A stretch of DNA of 64,000 nucleotides from Streptomyces filamentosus (GCF_014654895.1 NZ_BNBE01000002.1:1302001-1366000), one strand, 5' to 3'. Counted from the stretch's first letter, positions 16,326 through 26,584 are shown. Translations and numbers: made by a program. Notes: generated by a model not told the origin, from the letters alone.

Positions 16326-17852
16326 TCAGCTCCGGTTGAACATGGCGAGCATGCGACGCGTCACCGCGAAGCCGCCGAAGACGTTGATGGAGGCCAGCAG
16401 GATCGCCACGGACGACAGCACCGTGACCGCCGTGCTCGCGTGGCCGATCTGGAGGAGCGCGCCGACGACGATGATCCCGGAGATCGCGTTGGTCACCGAC
16501 ATCAGCGGCGTGTGCAGGGCGTGGTGGACGTGCCCGATGACGTAGTAGCCGATCACGATCGCGAGGACGAAGACGGTCACGTGGGGCAGCAGCGCGGCCG
16601 GGGCGAACGCGGCGGCGAGGAACAGCGCCAGCGCGCCCAGGGCGACGGAGGTGAACCTCGCCCGTGCCGTCATCGGCGCCTTCTTCGGCGCGGGCTCCGC
16701 CGCGGGCGCCGCGGCCGCGGGGGCCGGGGCGGCGGAGACCTGGACCGGCGGGGGCGGCCAGGCCGACTCGCCCGCGCGGACGACGGTGATGGAGCGCTGG
16801 ACCGGGTCGTCCCAGTCCAGGACCAGCAGGCCGTCCTTCCCCGGCGTCATCAGCTTCAGCAGGTTCACCAGGTTCGTGCCGTACAGCTGCGACGCCTGCG
16901 CGGGCAGCCGACCCGCCAGGTCGGTGTACCCGATGATCGTCACGCCGTTGGCGGTGACGGTCCGCTCGCCCTTCACCGTGCCCTCGACGTTGCCGCCGTT
17001 GGCGGCCGCCATGTCCACGATGACCGAGCCCGGCTTCATGGAGGCGACCATCTCCGCCGTGATCAGCCGGGGCGCGGGACGCCCCGGGATCAGCGCGGTC
17101 GTGACCACGATGTCGACGTCGCGGCACTGCGCCGCGTACAGCTCCGCCTCGCGGGCCTTGTAGTCGTCGCCCATCTCCTTGGCGTAACCCGTCTTCGAGA
17201 CCTCCACCTCGGGGGACTCGATCGACAGGTACTCGCCGCCCAGCGACCGCACCTGGTCGGCGACCTCGGGGCGCGGGTCGGTGGCGCGGACCACCGCGCC
17301 CAGCGAACCGGCCGTGCCGATCGCCGCCAGGCCCGCCACGCCGGCGCCCGCGATCAGCACCTTCGCCGGCGGGACCTTGCCCGCCGCCGTCACCTGGCCC
17401 GTGAAGAACCGGCCGAACTCGTGCGCCGCCTCCACCACCGCCCGGTACCCCGCGATGTTCGCCATCGACGACAGCACGTCCATCGACTGCGCCCGGCTGA
17501 TCCGCGGCACCGCGTCCATCGACAGCGCCGTGAAGGGGCGCCGTCCCAGCTCCTCCACCATCGCCGGGTCGAAGGCGGGCGCGAACAGCGCGATCACCGT
17601 CGCCTCCGGCCGCACCCGGTCCAGCTGCTCCGGCGCGGGAGCGTTCACCCCGAGCACCACGTCCGCCGCCGCCGCGTCCCCGACGGTCGCACCGACCTCC
17701 TCGTAGGCGGGGTCGGGGAAACCGGCCGCGGCGCCCGCGCCGGAGTCGACCACGACCTCGTACCCCAGCTTGCGGATCTGTTCGATCGTGGCGGGTGTGG
17801 CCGATACGCGACTCTCACCCGCCCGCGCTTCCTTGAGGACTCCGACAATCAC
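16326..17852 (-). CDS. pntA: Proton-translocating NAD(P) transhydrogenase, alpha subunit
   Basis: A 508-residue fused alpha subunit from a GTG start. The N-terminal AlaDh/PNT-type NAD-binding region runs from VGVLKEARAGESRVSATPAT, through AQSMDVLSSMANIAGYRAV and the GAGVAGLAAIGTA Rossmann loop. An Ala/Pro-rich linker (around 375-400) leads to about four membrane helices (VALGALALFLAAAF, VTVFVLAIVIGYYVIG, ISGIIVVGALLQI, VLSSVAILLASINVFGG). Some actinomycetes split this into pntAA and pntAB; here it is one gene, directly upstream of pntB. Confidence 0.96.
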   Translation of the reverse strand: MIVGVLKEARAGESRVSATPATIEQIRKLGYEVVVDSGAGAAAGFPDPAYEEVGATVGDAAAADVVLGVNAPAPEQLDRVRPEATVIALFAPAFDPAMVEELGRRPFTALSMDAVPRISRAQSMDVLSSMANIAGYRAVVEAAHEFGRFFTGQVTAAGKVPPAKVLIAGAGVAGLAAIGTAGSLGAVVRATDPRPEVADQVRSLGGEYLSIESPEVEVSKTGYAKEMGDDYKAREAELYAAQCRDVDIVVTTALIPGRPAPRLITAEMVASMKPGSVIVDMAAANGGNVEGTVKGERTVTANGVTIIGYTDLAGRLPAQASQLYGTNLVNLLKLMTPGKDGLLVLDWDDPVQRSITVVRAGESAWPPPPVQVSAAPAPAAAAPAAEPAPKKAPMTARARFTSVALGALALFLAAAFAPAALLPHVTVFVLAIVIGYYVIGHVHHALHTPLMSVTNAISGIIVVGALLQIGHASTAVTVLSSVAILLASINVFGGFAVTRRMLAMFNRS

Positions 17853-18157
17853 GCGTGTTCTCCGTTCGCTGCGTTGGCCGTCGACGACGTGTGCCCGGCT
17901 CGATCGGGAGTGCGCCCGCCACCATGCGGAGCACGCCGCTCAGCTTGGCGGCCGGAAGCTCCCCTTGAACAGCGTCCGCCGATGAGGCGCACACAACATC
18001 GACGGGGACCCGTCACCCGTGCCTCGCACCGCCTCGCACGCCCACTCGGTCCCACGACCGCATTCAAGCGGAACGCGCGCCGGATCCCCGCACGGCTCAC
18101 GCGGAACGGAGAACACCACCGGACCGGCCCCCGCCGGAGCCGGGGCGGCGGCCCCCG
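17853..18157. other. Intergenic region upstream of pntA
   Basis: This 305-bp stretch separates the yjbQ stop from the pntA start, both on the minus strand, so it should hold the pntA promoter. I could not place a convincing -10/-35 pair or operator. A GC-rich imperfect dyad just beyond the yjbQ stop (about 18120-18155) may end the yjbQ transcript. No gene with coding character is seen. Confidence 0.5.
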
Positions 18158-18580
18158 TCACCCCAGGAACGACAGCCGCACCTGGCGGTCCGGGTTGTCC
18201 TTGTTGGTGTCGACCAGGCAGACCGACTGCCAGGTGCCCAGGGCGAGGCGGCCCGCGACGACGGGGAGGGTGGCGTGGGGCGGGAGGAAGGCGGGGAGGA
18301 CGTGGTCGCGGCCGTGGCCGGGGGTGCCGTGGCGGTGCTGCCAGCGGTCGTCGGCGGGGAGCAGGTGGTGGAGGGTGGTCAGGAGGTCGTCGTCGCTGCC
18401 CGCGCCGGTCTCCAGGACGGCCAGGCCGGCGGTGGCGTGGGGGACGAAGAGGTTGAGGAGGCCGTCGCGGCCGGGGGCGATCTCGGTGAGGAAGTCCTCG
18501 CAGGCGCGGGTCAGGTCGGTGACCGTCTCGCGGGTGCCGGTGGTGAGGTCGATGACGCGGGTGGTGAAGGAGGATGACAT
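18158..18580 (-). CDS. yjbQ: YjbQ/UPF0047 family protein
   Basis: A 140-residue protein with the UPF0047 signatures LLNLFVPHATAGLAVLE (41-57), HRHGTPGHGRDHVLPAFLPPH and LGTWQSVCLVDTN near the C-terminus. The conserved His, Asp and Glu residues form a metal site. Members have weak thiamine-phosphate-synthase activity, but the physiological role is unclear. Full length for the family. It is divergent from the ssu leader peptide gene with 91 bp between starts. Confidence 0.92.
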   Translation of the reverse strand: MSSSFTTRVIDLTTGTRETVTDLTRACEDFLTEIAPGRDGLLNLFVPHATAGLAVLETGAGSDDDLLTTLHHLLPADDRWQHRHGTPGHGRDHVLPAFLPPHATLPVVAGRLALGTWQSVCLVDTNKDNPDRQVRLSFLG

Positions 18581-18635
18581 GGAGTCATCCTGCCGTCCGG
18601 GGCTCGGGATCGCGCGTCCACGCTCCGAGACGCCG

Positions 18636-18665
18636 TTGACCGTGTCGGCGGCGGGTCGCTACGTT
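18636..18665 (+). promoter_or_regulatory. Promoter of the ssu operon
   Basis: TTGACC (18636-18641), an 18-bp spacer and TACGTT (18660-18665) resemble the vegetative TTGACA/TANNNT consensus. Only six bases separate the -10 hexamer from the ATG at 18672, so transcription should begin at or next to that ATG. Confidence 0.65.
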
Positions 18666-18671
18666 CGCGCC

Positions 18672-18755
18672 ATGTTGCGTACAGCCCTGCTCACCACGCG
18701 CGGTCACATCGACCTGCTGCGGGTGGCCTCCGCCACCTGTTCCCGCGGCTGCTGA
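18672..18755 (+). CDS. Short leader peptide of the ssu operon
   Basis: A 27-codon ORF beginning MLRTALLTTRGHIDLLRVAS and ending ATCSRGC. It matches the short HxDLxRVAS leader peptides annotated ahead of sulfur-uptake genes in streptomycetes. Two Cys codons sit in the last five sense codons. With the promoter 6 bp upstream the mRNA should be leaderless. In mycobacteria, leaderless Cys-rich short ORFs act as cysteine-responsive attenuators of sulfur genes; the same role here is inferred. It lies 181 bp before ssuC. Confidence 0.8.
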   Translation: MLRTALLTTRGHIDLLRVASATCSRGC

Positions 18756-18844
18756 CGCCTTTCCCGCCCCGGCCCCTCTCCGGCCCGGTGCCCCTCTCCA
18801 CGCCCTGACGCCCCGGCGCTCCGCCGTCCCGGCGTCCTGACGCC
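18754..18844 (+). promoter_or_regulatory. Candidate attenuator with competing stems
   Basis: GACGCC occurs at 18754-18759, 18807-18812 and 18839-18844, and its complement GGCGTC once at 18831-18836. The single GGCGTC can pair with only one of them at a time, the arrangement expected of alternative stems after a leader peptide. The first copy overlaps the leader stop codon. This is pattern reading only; no folding was calculated. Confidence 0.35.
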
Positions 18845-18936
18845 TCCGCATCGACCGTACGCGCGCACGTCCGCGCCGTCCGGCCGGCGCCGACGCGTAC
18901 CCCTTTTCCGTCTCCTTCCTCCCCCGGAGTCCCGCC

Positions 18937-19800
18937 ATGGCCGTCGGCCACGCGCCACCCCCGTCCGCCCCACCGGACATTTCCCCCGTGCCGGACGTCG
19001 AATCGCTCGTTCCGCTGCGGCGCCCCGGCCGCCGCACCGCCGTCCCCCGCTGGCTGCGGCGGACCGCCGGGCCCCTGCTGCTCCTGCTGGTGTGGCAGGT
19101 GACGAGCGCGACGGGGGTGCTCGCGCCGGAGGTGCTGGCCTCGCCCGGGACGATCGCGCGGTCCGCCGCCGGGCTGGTCGCGGACGGGACCCTGCCGACC
19201 GCCATGGGGGTCTCGCTCCGCCGGGTCGCCGCGGGGCTGCTGATCGGCGGGAGCGTCGGCACGGCGCTGGCGCTGGTGTCCGGGCTCTCCCGGCTCGGGG
19301 AGGACCTGGTCGACGCCACCGTCCAGATGCTGCGGACCGTCCCCTGGGTCGGGCTGATCCCGCTGCTGATCATCTGGCTGGGGATCGGCGAGGCGCCGAA
19401 GGTGGCGCTGATCGCGCTCGGCACCGCCTTCCACCTCTATCTGAACGTGTACGCCGGGATCCGCGGCGTCGACGCCCAACTCGTCGAGGCCGGACAGTCG
19501 CTGGGGCTCGGGCGGTGGGGGCTCGTCCGGCACGTGGTGCTGCCCGGCGCGCTCCCGGGCGCCATGACCGGACTGCGGTACGCGCTCGCCACCGCCTGGC
19601 TCGCCCTGGTCTTCGGCGAGTCCATCAACGCCGACGCCGGGATCGGCTTCCTGATGAACCAGGCCCGCGAGTTCTTCCGCACCGACGTGATCGTGGTCTG
19701 CCTCGTCGTCTACGCCTTCCTCGGCCTGCTCGCCGACGCCGTCGTCCGCACTCTCGAAAGGCTGCTGCTGCAATGGCGACCGACCTTCACCGGACAGTGA
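18937..19800 (+). CDS. ssuC: Aliphatic sulfonate ABC transporter permease
   Basis: The 287-residue membrane protein has about six helices and the BPD-transport EAA loop EAGQSLGLGRWGLVRHVVLPGALP (described by EAGQSLG and HVVLPGALP). It resembles SsuC/TauC permeases for sulfonates and taurine. It would form the channel for the substrate delivered by the downstream lipoprotein. A CGGAG lies ahead of the ATG. Its 3' end overlaps the ATPase gene by 28 bases. Confidence 0.92.
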   Translation: MAVGHAPPPSAPPDISPVPDVESLVPLRRPGRRTAVPRWLRRTAGPLLLLLVWQVTSATGVLAPEVLASPGTIARSAAGLVADGTLPTAMGVSLRRVAAGLLIGGSVGTALALVSGLSRLGEDLVDATVQMLRTVPWVGLIPLLIIWLGIGEAPKVALIALGTAFHLYLNVYAGIRGVDAQLVEAGQSLGLGRWGLVRHVVLPGALPGAMTGLRYALATAWLALVFGESINADAGIGFLMNQAREFFRTDVIVVCLVVYAFLGLLADAVVRTLERLLLQWRPTFTGQ

Positions 19801-20591
19801 CCGTCCGGGGTCTGACCCGCTCCTTCGACGGCCGGCCGGTGGTCGACGGACTCGATCTCACCCTGGAGCCGGGGCAGTTCACCGCACTCCTCGGACACAG
19901 CGGCTGCGGCAAGTCGACCCTGCTGCGGGTGCTCGCCGGGCTCGACCGCGAGATCTCCGGCACCGTGCTCGTCCCGCGCCGCCGGGCGGTCGCCTTCCAG
20001 GCGCCCCGGCTGATGCCGTGGAAGCGGGTGTGGCGCAACGTGCTCCTCGGGCTGCCGGGCCGCCCCGACCGGGCCGTCGCCGACCGGGCCCTGGAGGAGG
20101 TCGGGCTCGGTCACCGCGCGCACGTCTGGCCCAAGACCCTCTCCGGCGGCGAGGCCCAACGGGCTTCCCTCGCGAGGGCGTTGGTACGCGACCCGGACCT
20201 GCTGCTGCTCGACGAGCCGTTCGGCGCGCTCGACGCCCTGACCCGGATCAAGGCCCAGCGGCTGGTCGCCGAGCTCTGGCGGCGGCGCGGCTGCACCGTC
20301 CTCCTGGTCACCCACGACGTGGACGAGGCGCTGCTCCTGGCGGACCGGGCCCTGGTCATGCGCGACGGCGTCATCGCGTACGACACCCCGGTCGCGCTCG
20401 ACCGGCCCCGCTCCCCCGCCGACCCGGGGCTCGCCGCCCTCCGCACCCGTCTCCTCGCCGAACTCGGCGTGGGGGAAGGGGGGTCCGGCACGGGGGAGGG
20501 CGGGTCCGGCGCCGGGGGCCCGGAAGCGATCGCGGTCGCGGGCGCCCCGAAGTCCTCCCCCATCCCTCCCGTCCTCACCTCCCACCCCTAG
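19773..20591 (+). CDS. ssuB: Aliphatic sulfonate ABC transporter ATPase
   Basis: A 272-residue ABC ATPase: Walker A GHSGCGKST, signature LSGGEAQRASLARAL, Walker B LLLLDEPFGALD, H-loop LVTHDVDEAL. The early Q-loop and the FGALDALTR segment are typical of the nitrate/sulfonate/taurine importer group. The last 40 residues are a Gly/Ser-rich tail. Start 19773 lies within the ssuC 3' end in another frame, implying coupled translation. Confidence 0.92.
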   Translation: MATDLHRTVTVRGLTRSFDGRPVVDGLDLTLEPGQFTALLGHSGCGKSTLLRVLAGLDREISGTVLVPRRRAVAFQAPRLMPWKRVWRNVLLGLPGRPDRAVADRALEEVGLGHRAHVWPKTLSGGEAQRASLARALVRDPDLLLLDEPFGALDALTRIKAQRLVAELWRRRGCTVLLVTHDVDEALLLADRALVMRDGVIAYDTPVALDRPRSPADPGLAALRTRLLAELGVGEGGSGTGEGGSGAGGPEAIAVAGAPKSSPIPPVLTSHP

Positions 20592-20601
20592 GAGCACCGC
20601 C

Positions 20602-21636
20602 GTGAAGTCCGTCCGCCTGCCCCTCGCCGCACTCCTCGTGCCCCTCGCCCTGCTCGCCGCCACCGCCTGCACCCCCGCCGCCGGGGCCGGGTCCGGCGGG
20701 AACACCGACGGCAAGGGCGAACTCGTCCTGAACGTCGGTGACCAGAAGGGAGGTTCCGAGGCGGTGCTGCGCGCCGCCGGGGAACTCGACGACCTGCCCT
20801 ACCGGATCAAGTGGTCCACCTTCACCTCCGGACCACCCCTCCTCGAAGCCGTCAACGCCGGGGCCGTCGACGTCGGCGGCGTCGGCAACACCCCGCCGGT
20901 CTTCGCCGCCGGGGCGGGTTCGCGGATCACCGTGATCGCCGCCACCCACGGCGACTCGGCCGGTGAGGCGATCCTCGTCCCGAAGGACTCGCCGCTCCGC
21001 TCCCCCCGCGACCTCAAGGGGAGGAAGATCGCGGTGGCGCAGGGCAGTTCGGCGCACTTCCAGCTGATCGGCTCCCTGGAGAAGGCCGGGCTGACGCTGA
21101 AGGACGTCCAGGTCACGCTGTTGCAGCCGGCCGACGCGCTCGCCGCCTTCACGAGCGGCAAGGTCGACGCGTGGGCGGTGTGGGACCCGTACACCTCCCA
21201 GGTGCTGCACGCCGGCTCCGGGCGGATCCTCACCGACGGGCGCGGGGTCGTCAACGGGCTCGGCTTCCAGGTCGCCGCGCCGGCCGCGCTCGCGGACCCG
21301 GCGAAGGAGAAGGCGGTCGGCGACTTCGTCGGGCGGCTGCGGCGCGCCCAGGACTGGGTGTTCGACCACCCGGAGGAGTGGGCGAAGGTCTGGGCGAAGG
21401 AGACGGGGCTGCCGTACGAGGTGGCGCTCGCCGCGGTGAGGCGCAGCAGCGGCACCCGCATCCCGGTCGCCCTCGACGCGGCCGCGATCGCCTCCGAGCA
21501 GAAGATCGCCGACACCTTCGCCGGCCTCGGCCTGATCCCGCACCCCTTCCGGTTCGCCGACTTCGTCGACGACCGCTTCGACCAGGACCTGCCGCCGTCG
21601 ACCACTCCGGCGCGCTCCTACGGAAAGGACGACTGA
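20602..21636 (+). CDS. ssuA: Aliphatic sulfonate-binding lipoprotein
   Basis: A 344-residue secreted lipoprotein: the signal peptide ends in the lipobox LLAATAC, with Cys near residue 23. The mature part is a type II periplasmic-binding fold of the SsuA/THI5-like group (NVGDQKGGSEAVLRAAGEL, LLEAVNAGAVDVGGVGNTPP, KIAVAQGSSAHFQLIGSLEK, DAWAVWDPYTSQ). It would capture sulfonates outside the membrane for SsuC-SsuB. GTG start 20602, 10 bp after the ssuB stop. Confidence 0.93.
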   Translation: MKSVRLPLAALLVPLALLAATACTPAAGAGSGGNTDGKGELVLNVGDQKGGSEAVLRAAGELDDLPYRIKWSTFTSGPPLLEAVNAGAVDVGGVGNTPPVFAAGAGSRITVIAATHGDSAGEAILVPKDSPLRSPRDLKGRKIAVAQGSSAHFQLIGSLEKAGLTLKDVQVTLLQPADALAAFTSGKVDAWAVWDPYTSQVLHAGSGRILTDGRGVVNGLGFQVAAPAALADPAKEKAVGDFVGRLRRAQDWVFDHPEEWAKVWAKETGLPYEVALAAVRRSSGTRIPVALDAAAIASEQKIADTFAGLGLIPHPFRFADFVDDRFDQDLPPSTTPARSYGKDD

Positions 21637-21638
21637 CC

Positions 21639-22826
21639 ATGACGGTCCACCTGCACTGGTTCCTGCCCACCGGCGGCGACGGACGCACCCTCGTCGACCG
21701 GCACGCCTACACCGACGGCGGCATCACCCGGAACCGCTCCGGGGCGGCCGCCGGGGTCCGCGCCCCCGACGTCGCGTACCTGGCGCAGATCGCCAAGGCG
21801 GCCGAGCGGCTCGGCTTCGAGGCCGTGCTGACGCCGACCGGCACGTGGTGCGAGGACGCCTGGCTGACGACGGTCGCGCTCGCGCAGCACACCGAACGGC
21901 TCAAGTTCCTGGTCGCCTTCCGGCCGGGGGTGCTCTCCCCCGTGCTCGCCGCCCAGATGGCCGCCACCTACCAGCGGATCACCCGCGGCCGGCTGCTGCT
22001 CAACGTGGTGACCGGCGGCGACTCCGCCGAGCAGCGGCGGTTCGGCGACCACCTGGACCACGACCGGCGGTACGCGCGCACCGCGGAGTTCCTGTCGGTG
22101 GTGCGGGGCGTGTGGAGCGGGCGGCCGTACGACTTCCGGGGCGAGCACTACCAGGTGGAGGGCGGACTCACCGCCCTGCCGCCGGACCCGCTGCCGGAGA
22201 TCTTCTTCGGCGGCTCGTCGGCGGCGGCCGGGCCGGTCGCCGCCGAGCACGCGGACGTCTACCTCACCTGGGGCGAACCGCCGTGGCAGGTGAAGGAGAA
22301 GATCGACTGGATCCGGCGGCTCGCGGAGGAGCGCGGCCGGACGGTCCGCTTCGGCATCCGGCTGCACACCCTCTCCCGCGACACCGCCCGCGAGGCGTGG
22401 GCGACGGCGCAGCGGCTGCTCGACGACCTCGACCCCGAGACGGTCGCGGCGGCGCAGGCGGCGCTGGGCCGCAGCGAGTCCGTGGGCCAGCAGCGGATGC
22501 TCGCCCTGCACGGGGGCGGCACCCTGGACCGCGACCGGCTGGAGATCGCGCCCAACCTGTGGGCGGGCGTGGGGCTGGTGCGGGGCGGGGCGGGCACGGC
22601 GCTGGTCGGCAGCCACGCGGACGTCGCCGACCGCATCGAGGAGTACCACGACCTGGGGGTGGAGCACTTCGTGCTCTCCGGCTACCCGCACCTGGAGGAG
22701 GCGTACTGGTTCGGCGAGGGCGTGACGCCGCTGCTCGCGGAACGCGGCCTGCTGCCGGCCCCGCAGGCGTCCCCGCCGCTCGCGGGCGCGGGTGCGGGCG
22801 CGGCGGTCGTCGGGGGCGGACGCTAG
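21639..22826 (+). CDS. ssuD: FMNH2-dependent alkanesulfonate monooxygenase
   Basis: The 395-residue luciferase-fold protein has SsuD hallmarks: VHLHWFLPTGGDGR at the N-terminus, TGTWCEDAWLTT with the active-site Cys, FLVAFRPG, LNVVTGGDSAEQRRFGDHLDHDRRY, and GYPHLEEAYWFGEGV. SsuD uses reduced FMN and oxygen to split sulfonates into aldehyde and sulfite. No SsuE-type flavin reductase gene lies in the operon. It starts 2 bp after ssuA and is followed by a strong hairpin. Confidence 0.95.
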   Translation: MTVHLHWFLPTGGDGRTLVDRHAYTDGGITRNRSGAAAGVRAPDVAYLAQIAKAAERLGFEAVLTPTGTWCEDAWLTTVALAQHTERLKFLVAFRPGVLSPVLAAQMAATYQRITRGRLLLNVVTGGDSAEQRRFGDHLDHDRRYARTAEFLSVVRGVWSGRPYDFRGEHYQVEGGLTALPPDPLPEIFFGGSSAAAGPVAAEHADVYLTWGEPPWQVKEKIDWIRRLAEERGRTVRFGIRLHTLSRDTAREAWATAQRLLDDLDPETVAAAQAALGRSESVGQQRMLALHGGGTLDRDRLEIAPNLWAGVGLVRGGAGTALVGSHADVADRIEEYHDLGVEHFVLSGYPHLEEAYWFGEGVTPLLAERGLLPAPQASPPLAGAGAGAAVVGGGR

Positions 22827-22835
22827 CCCCCCGGG

Positions 22836-22910
22836 GGGGCGGCCTCCGGAAGCCCTTCCCCGGGGGCGGCCCCGCCCCCCGGCTCCCGGGAAGATCCCGG
22901 AGGCCGCCCC
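22836..22910. terminator. Nested hairpin terminator after ssuD
   Basis: GGGGCGGCCTCCGG (22836-22849) pairs perfectly with 22897-22910. The 47-base loop contains a second perfect stem, GGGGGCGG (22862-22869) with CCGCCCCC (22872-22879). It lies 9 bp after the ssuD stop and 13 bp before the next start, so it should separate the ssu operon from the monooxygenase gene. Confidence 0.75.
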
Positions 22911-22923
22911 GGTTGGTAGAAAC

Positions 22924-24120
22924 GTGAACGATTCTGTGGTCGAAGAGGTCGACGGGGCCGAAGAAGGCGGAGAGACCGAAGGACGCGAAGAGGACCCGGC
23001 GGCGGGACCGGCGGTCCGGCCGGTGGACGCCCTGGTCGTCGGCGCCGGGCAGGCGGGGCTCTCCGCCGCCTTCCACCTGCGGCGCGCCGGTCTGGAGCCG
23101 GACCGGGACCTCGTCGTCCTCGACCACGCGCCCCGGCCGGGCGGGGCCTGGCAGTTCCGGTGGCCCTCGCTGACCTACGGCAAGGTGCACGGGATGCACT
23201 CCCTGCCGGGCATGGAGCTGACCGGCGCCGATCCCGCGCGCCCCTCCTCCGAGGTGATCGGCGACTACTTCGCCGCGTACGAGCGGCGCTTCGGCCTCCG
23301 GGTGCACCGGCCCGTCGACGTGTCCGCCGTCCGCGAGGGCGAGGGCGGCCGGCTGCGGGTGGAGACCTCGGAGGGGGTGTACGCGCCCCGGGCGCTGGTC
23401 AACGCCACCGGCACCTGGGACCGGCCGTTCTGGCCCCGCTACCCCGGCCAGGAGACCTTCCGGGGGCGTCAGCTGCACACGGCGCAGTACCCGGGGCCCG
23501 AGGTCTTCGCGGGGCTGCGGGTGATCGTGGTGGGCGGCGGCGCGTCGGCCACCCAGCACCTGCTGGAGATCGCCGGGCACGCCGCCGCGACCACCTGGGT
23601 GACCCGCAGCGAACCGGTCTTCCGGGAGGGCACCTTCGGCGAGGCGGAGGGCCGTGCCGCCGTCGCGCTGGTCGAGGAGCGGGTGCGCCGGGGGCTGCCG
23701 CCGCGCAGCGTGGTCTCGGTGACGGGGCTCCCGCTCAACGACGCGATCCGCGCGGGGCTCGCGAACGGCGTCCTGGACCGGCAGCCGATGTTCGAACGGA
23801 TCACGCCGACCGGCGTCGTCTGGGCGGACGGCCGCACGGTCGACGCGGACGTGATCCTGTGGGCGACCGGCTTCCGGGCGGCGATCGACCACCTGGCGCC
23901 GCTGCGGCTGCGGGCCCCGGGCGGCGGCATCCTGATGGAGGGGACCCGCGCCGCCCTCGACGAGCGCGTCCACCTGGTGGGTTACGGCCCCTCGGCCTCC
24001 ACGATCGGCGCCAACCGGGCCGGCCGCGCCGCGGCGGCCGGGATCCGCCGCCTCCTCGGCGCCGGATCCGCCGCGGTCGCGGACCCGGCGCGCGGGGCGC
24101 CGTCGCCGGTCACGGTCTGA
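22924..24120 (+). CDS. Flavin-containing monooxygenase-like FAD/NAD(P) oxidoreductase
   Basis: A 398-residue protein with an FAD-binding GxGxxG (VVGAGQAGLSAAFHL, about 39-53) and a second dinucleotide motif (VIVVGGGASATQHLLEI, about 201-217). ATGF (WATGFRAAIDHLAP) is the typical class B monooxygenase motif. It would oxygenate a small N- or S-containing substrate using NAD(P)H and oxygen. The acidic 35-residue N-terminal extension has no family match; the GTG at 22924 is the best available start but lacks a strong ribosome-binding site. The neighbouring ssu operon hints at a sulfur substrate, but a terminator separates them. Confidence 0.82.
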   Translation: MNDSVVEEVDGAEEGGETEGREEDPAAGPAVRPVDALVVGAGQAGLSAAFHLRRAGLEPDRDLVVLDHAPRPGGAWQFRWPSLTYGKVHGMHSLPGMELTGADPARPSSEVIGDYFAAYERRFGLRVHRPVDVSAVREGEGGRLRVETSEGVYAPRALVNATGTWDRPFWPRYPGQETFRGRQLHTAQYPGPEVFAGLRVIVVGGGASATQHLLEIAGHAAATTWVTRSEPVFREGTFGEAEGRAAVALVEERVRRGLPPRSVVSVTGLPLNDAIRAGLANGVLDRQPMFERITPTGVVWADGRTVDADVILWATGFRAAIDHLAPLRLRAPGGGILMEGTRAALDERVHLVGYGPSASTIGANRAGRAAAAGIRRLLGAGSAAVADPARGAPSPVTV

Positions 24121-24421
24121 GCGATCCGTCCCGGGGCCGCCATCCCCCTTCCGGCGTCCGGGGCGCCGGCTCGGGCGCGTACCGCGCTCCGCCCTCCGCG
24201 CCGTACCGCAGCCCCTCCTCCAGGTAGACCCCGCTCCGGCTGAGGAGGACCTGGGTGAGGACGTCGTGGGCGAGGGCGAAATGTCGCTCGTCCGGATGGG
24301 TGGTCAGCCGGATCTCGACCCAGGCATCGTCGAAGTCCACCCCGGTCACCCGGGTGAGTCTCCTGGCCTGCCAGGAGGTGATGGGGGACCAGATCCAGCG
24401 ACGTCGTCTGAGGTGCTTCAT
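24110..24421 (-). CDS. Hypothetical protein, 103 residues
   Basis: I do not recognise the family. The product starts MKHLRRRRWIWSPITSWQAR, continues VDFDDAWVEIRLTTHPDERHFALAHDVLTQVLLSR, and ends in a Pro/Gly/Arg-rich tail. The ordered core looks like a small alpha/beta domain; no membrane helix or metal-binding cysteine is present. It converges on the monooxygenase gene, overlapping its end by 11 bases. The start is uncertain because no clear ribosome-binding site precedes 24421. Confidence 0.55.
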   Translation of the reverse strand: MKHLRRRRWIWSPITSWQARRLTRVTGVDFDDAWVEIRLTTHPDERHFALAHDVLTQVLLSRSGVYLEEGLRYGAEGGARYAPEPAPRTPEGGWRPRDGSLRP

Positions 24422-24512
24422 GCGCTGCCCAACGATCCAGCACCCTTCTCGATACCGCACAAATCGGTCGATATGGCCACCATGCCCCTTCCCCCTCCCT
24501 CCCCGCACACGG

Positions 24513-24553
24513 CGGCGCCGCCGGTCCCCTGGGACGGGGAACCGGCGGCGCCG
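24513..24553 (-). terminator. Strong hairpin terminator after the 19-residue peptide gene
   Basis: A 13-bp perfect stem (24513-24525 with 24541-24553) is extended by four C-G pairs beyond a one-base bulge, leaving a 6-base loop. It begins 14 bp downstream of the small ORF stop on the minus strand. Confidence 0.75.
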
Positions 24554-24567
24554 TGGAACCGCTCGCG

Positions 24568-24627
24568 TCAGATGAGCCAGCCCAGGAAGTGGAAGACGCC
24601 GGCGAGCAGATCGGTGATGACGTTCAT
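24568..24627 (-). CDS. 19-residue hydrophobic peptide
   Basis: The ORF encodes MNVITDLLAGVFHFLGWLI. GAGGAGAAG lies about 9 bases ahead of the ATG, a TTGCCC-18-GATGAT promoter-like pair lies upstream, and a strong terminator follows, so it looks like a complete small transcription unit. The peptide is a single amphipathic or membrane-inserting helix with one acidic and one His residue and no basic residue. Function is unknown; small membrane peptide or toxin-like roles are possible but unsupported. Confidence 0.65.
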   Translation of the reverse strand: MNVITDLLAGVFHFLGWLI

Positions 24628-24703
24628 GGTGGTGCTTCTCCTCGTACAGGTGTTTCGTGGGACAGCGCGATCGCGGTCTGCAGCCCGTCGCTTGCGCACC
24701 GTA

Positions 24704-24733
24704 ATCATCCGACGCCGTACGGGAGTTGGGCAA
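24704..24733 (-). promoter_or_regulatory. Putative promoter of the 19-residue peptide gene
   Basis: On the minus strand TTGCCC (24728-24733) and GATGAT (24704-24709) are 18 bp apart, about 77 bp upstream of the ATG. It lies in the gap after the ABC exporter gene. Confidence 0.4.
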
Positions 24734-24748
24734 CGAATCCCGGAACGA

Positions 24749-26584
<1,836 letters not shown>

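Noticed and set aside
18754..18844. A confident riboswitch call before ssuC
   Set aside because: The pairing elements are only six bases long and no known aptamer core is visible, so it is kept as a low-confidence attenuator.
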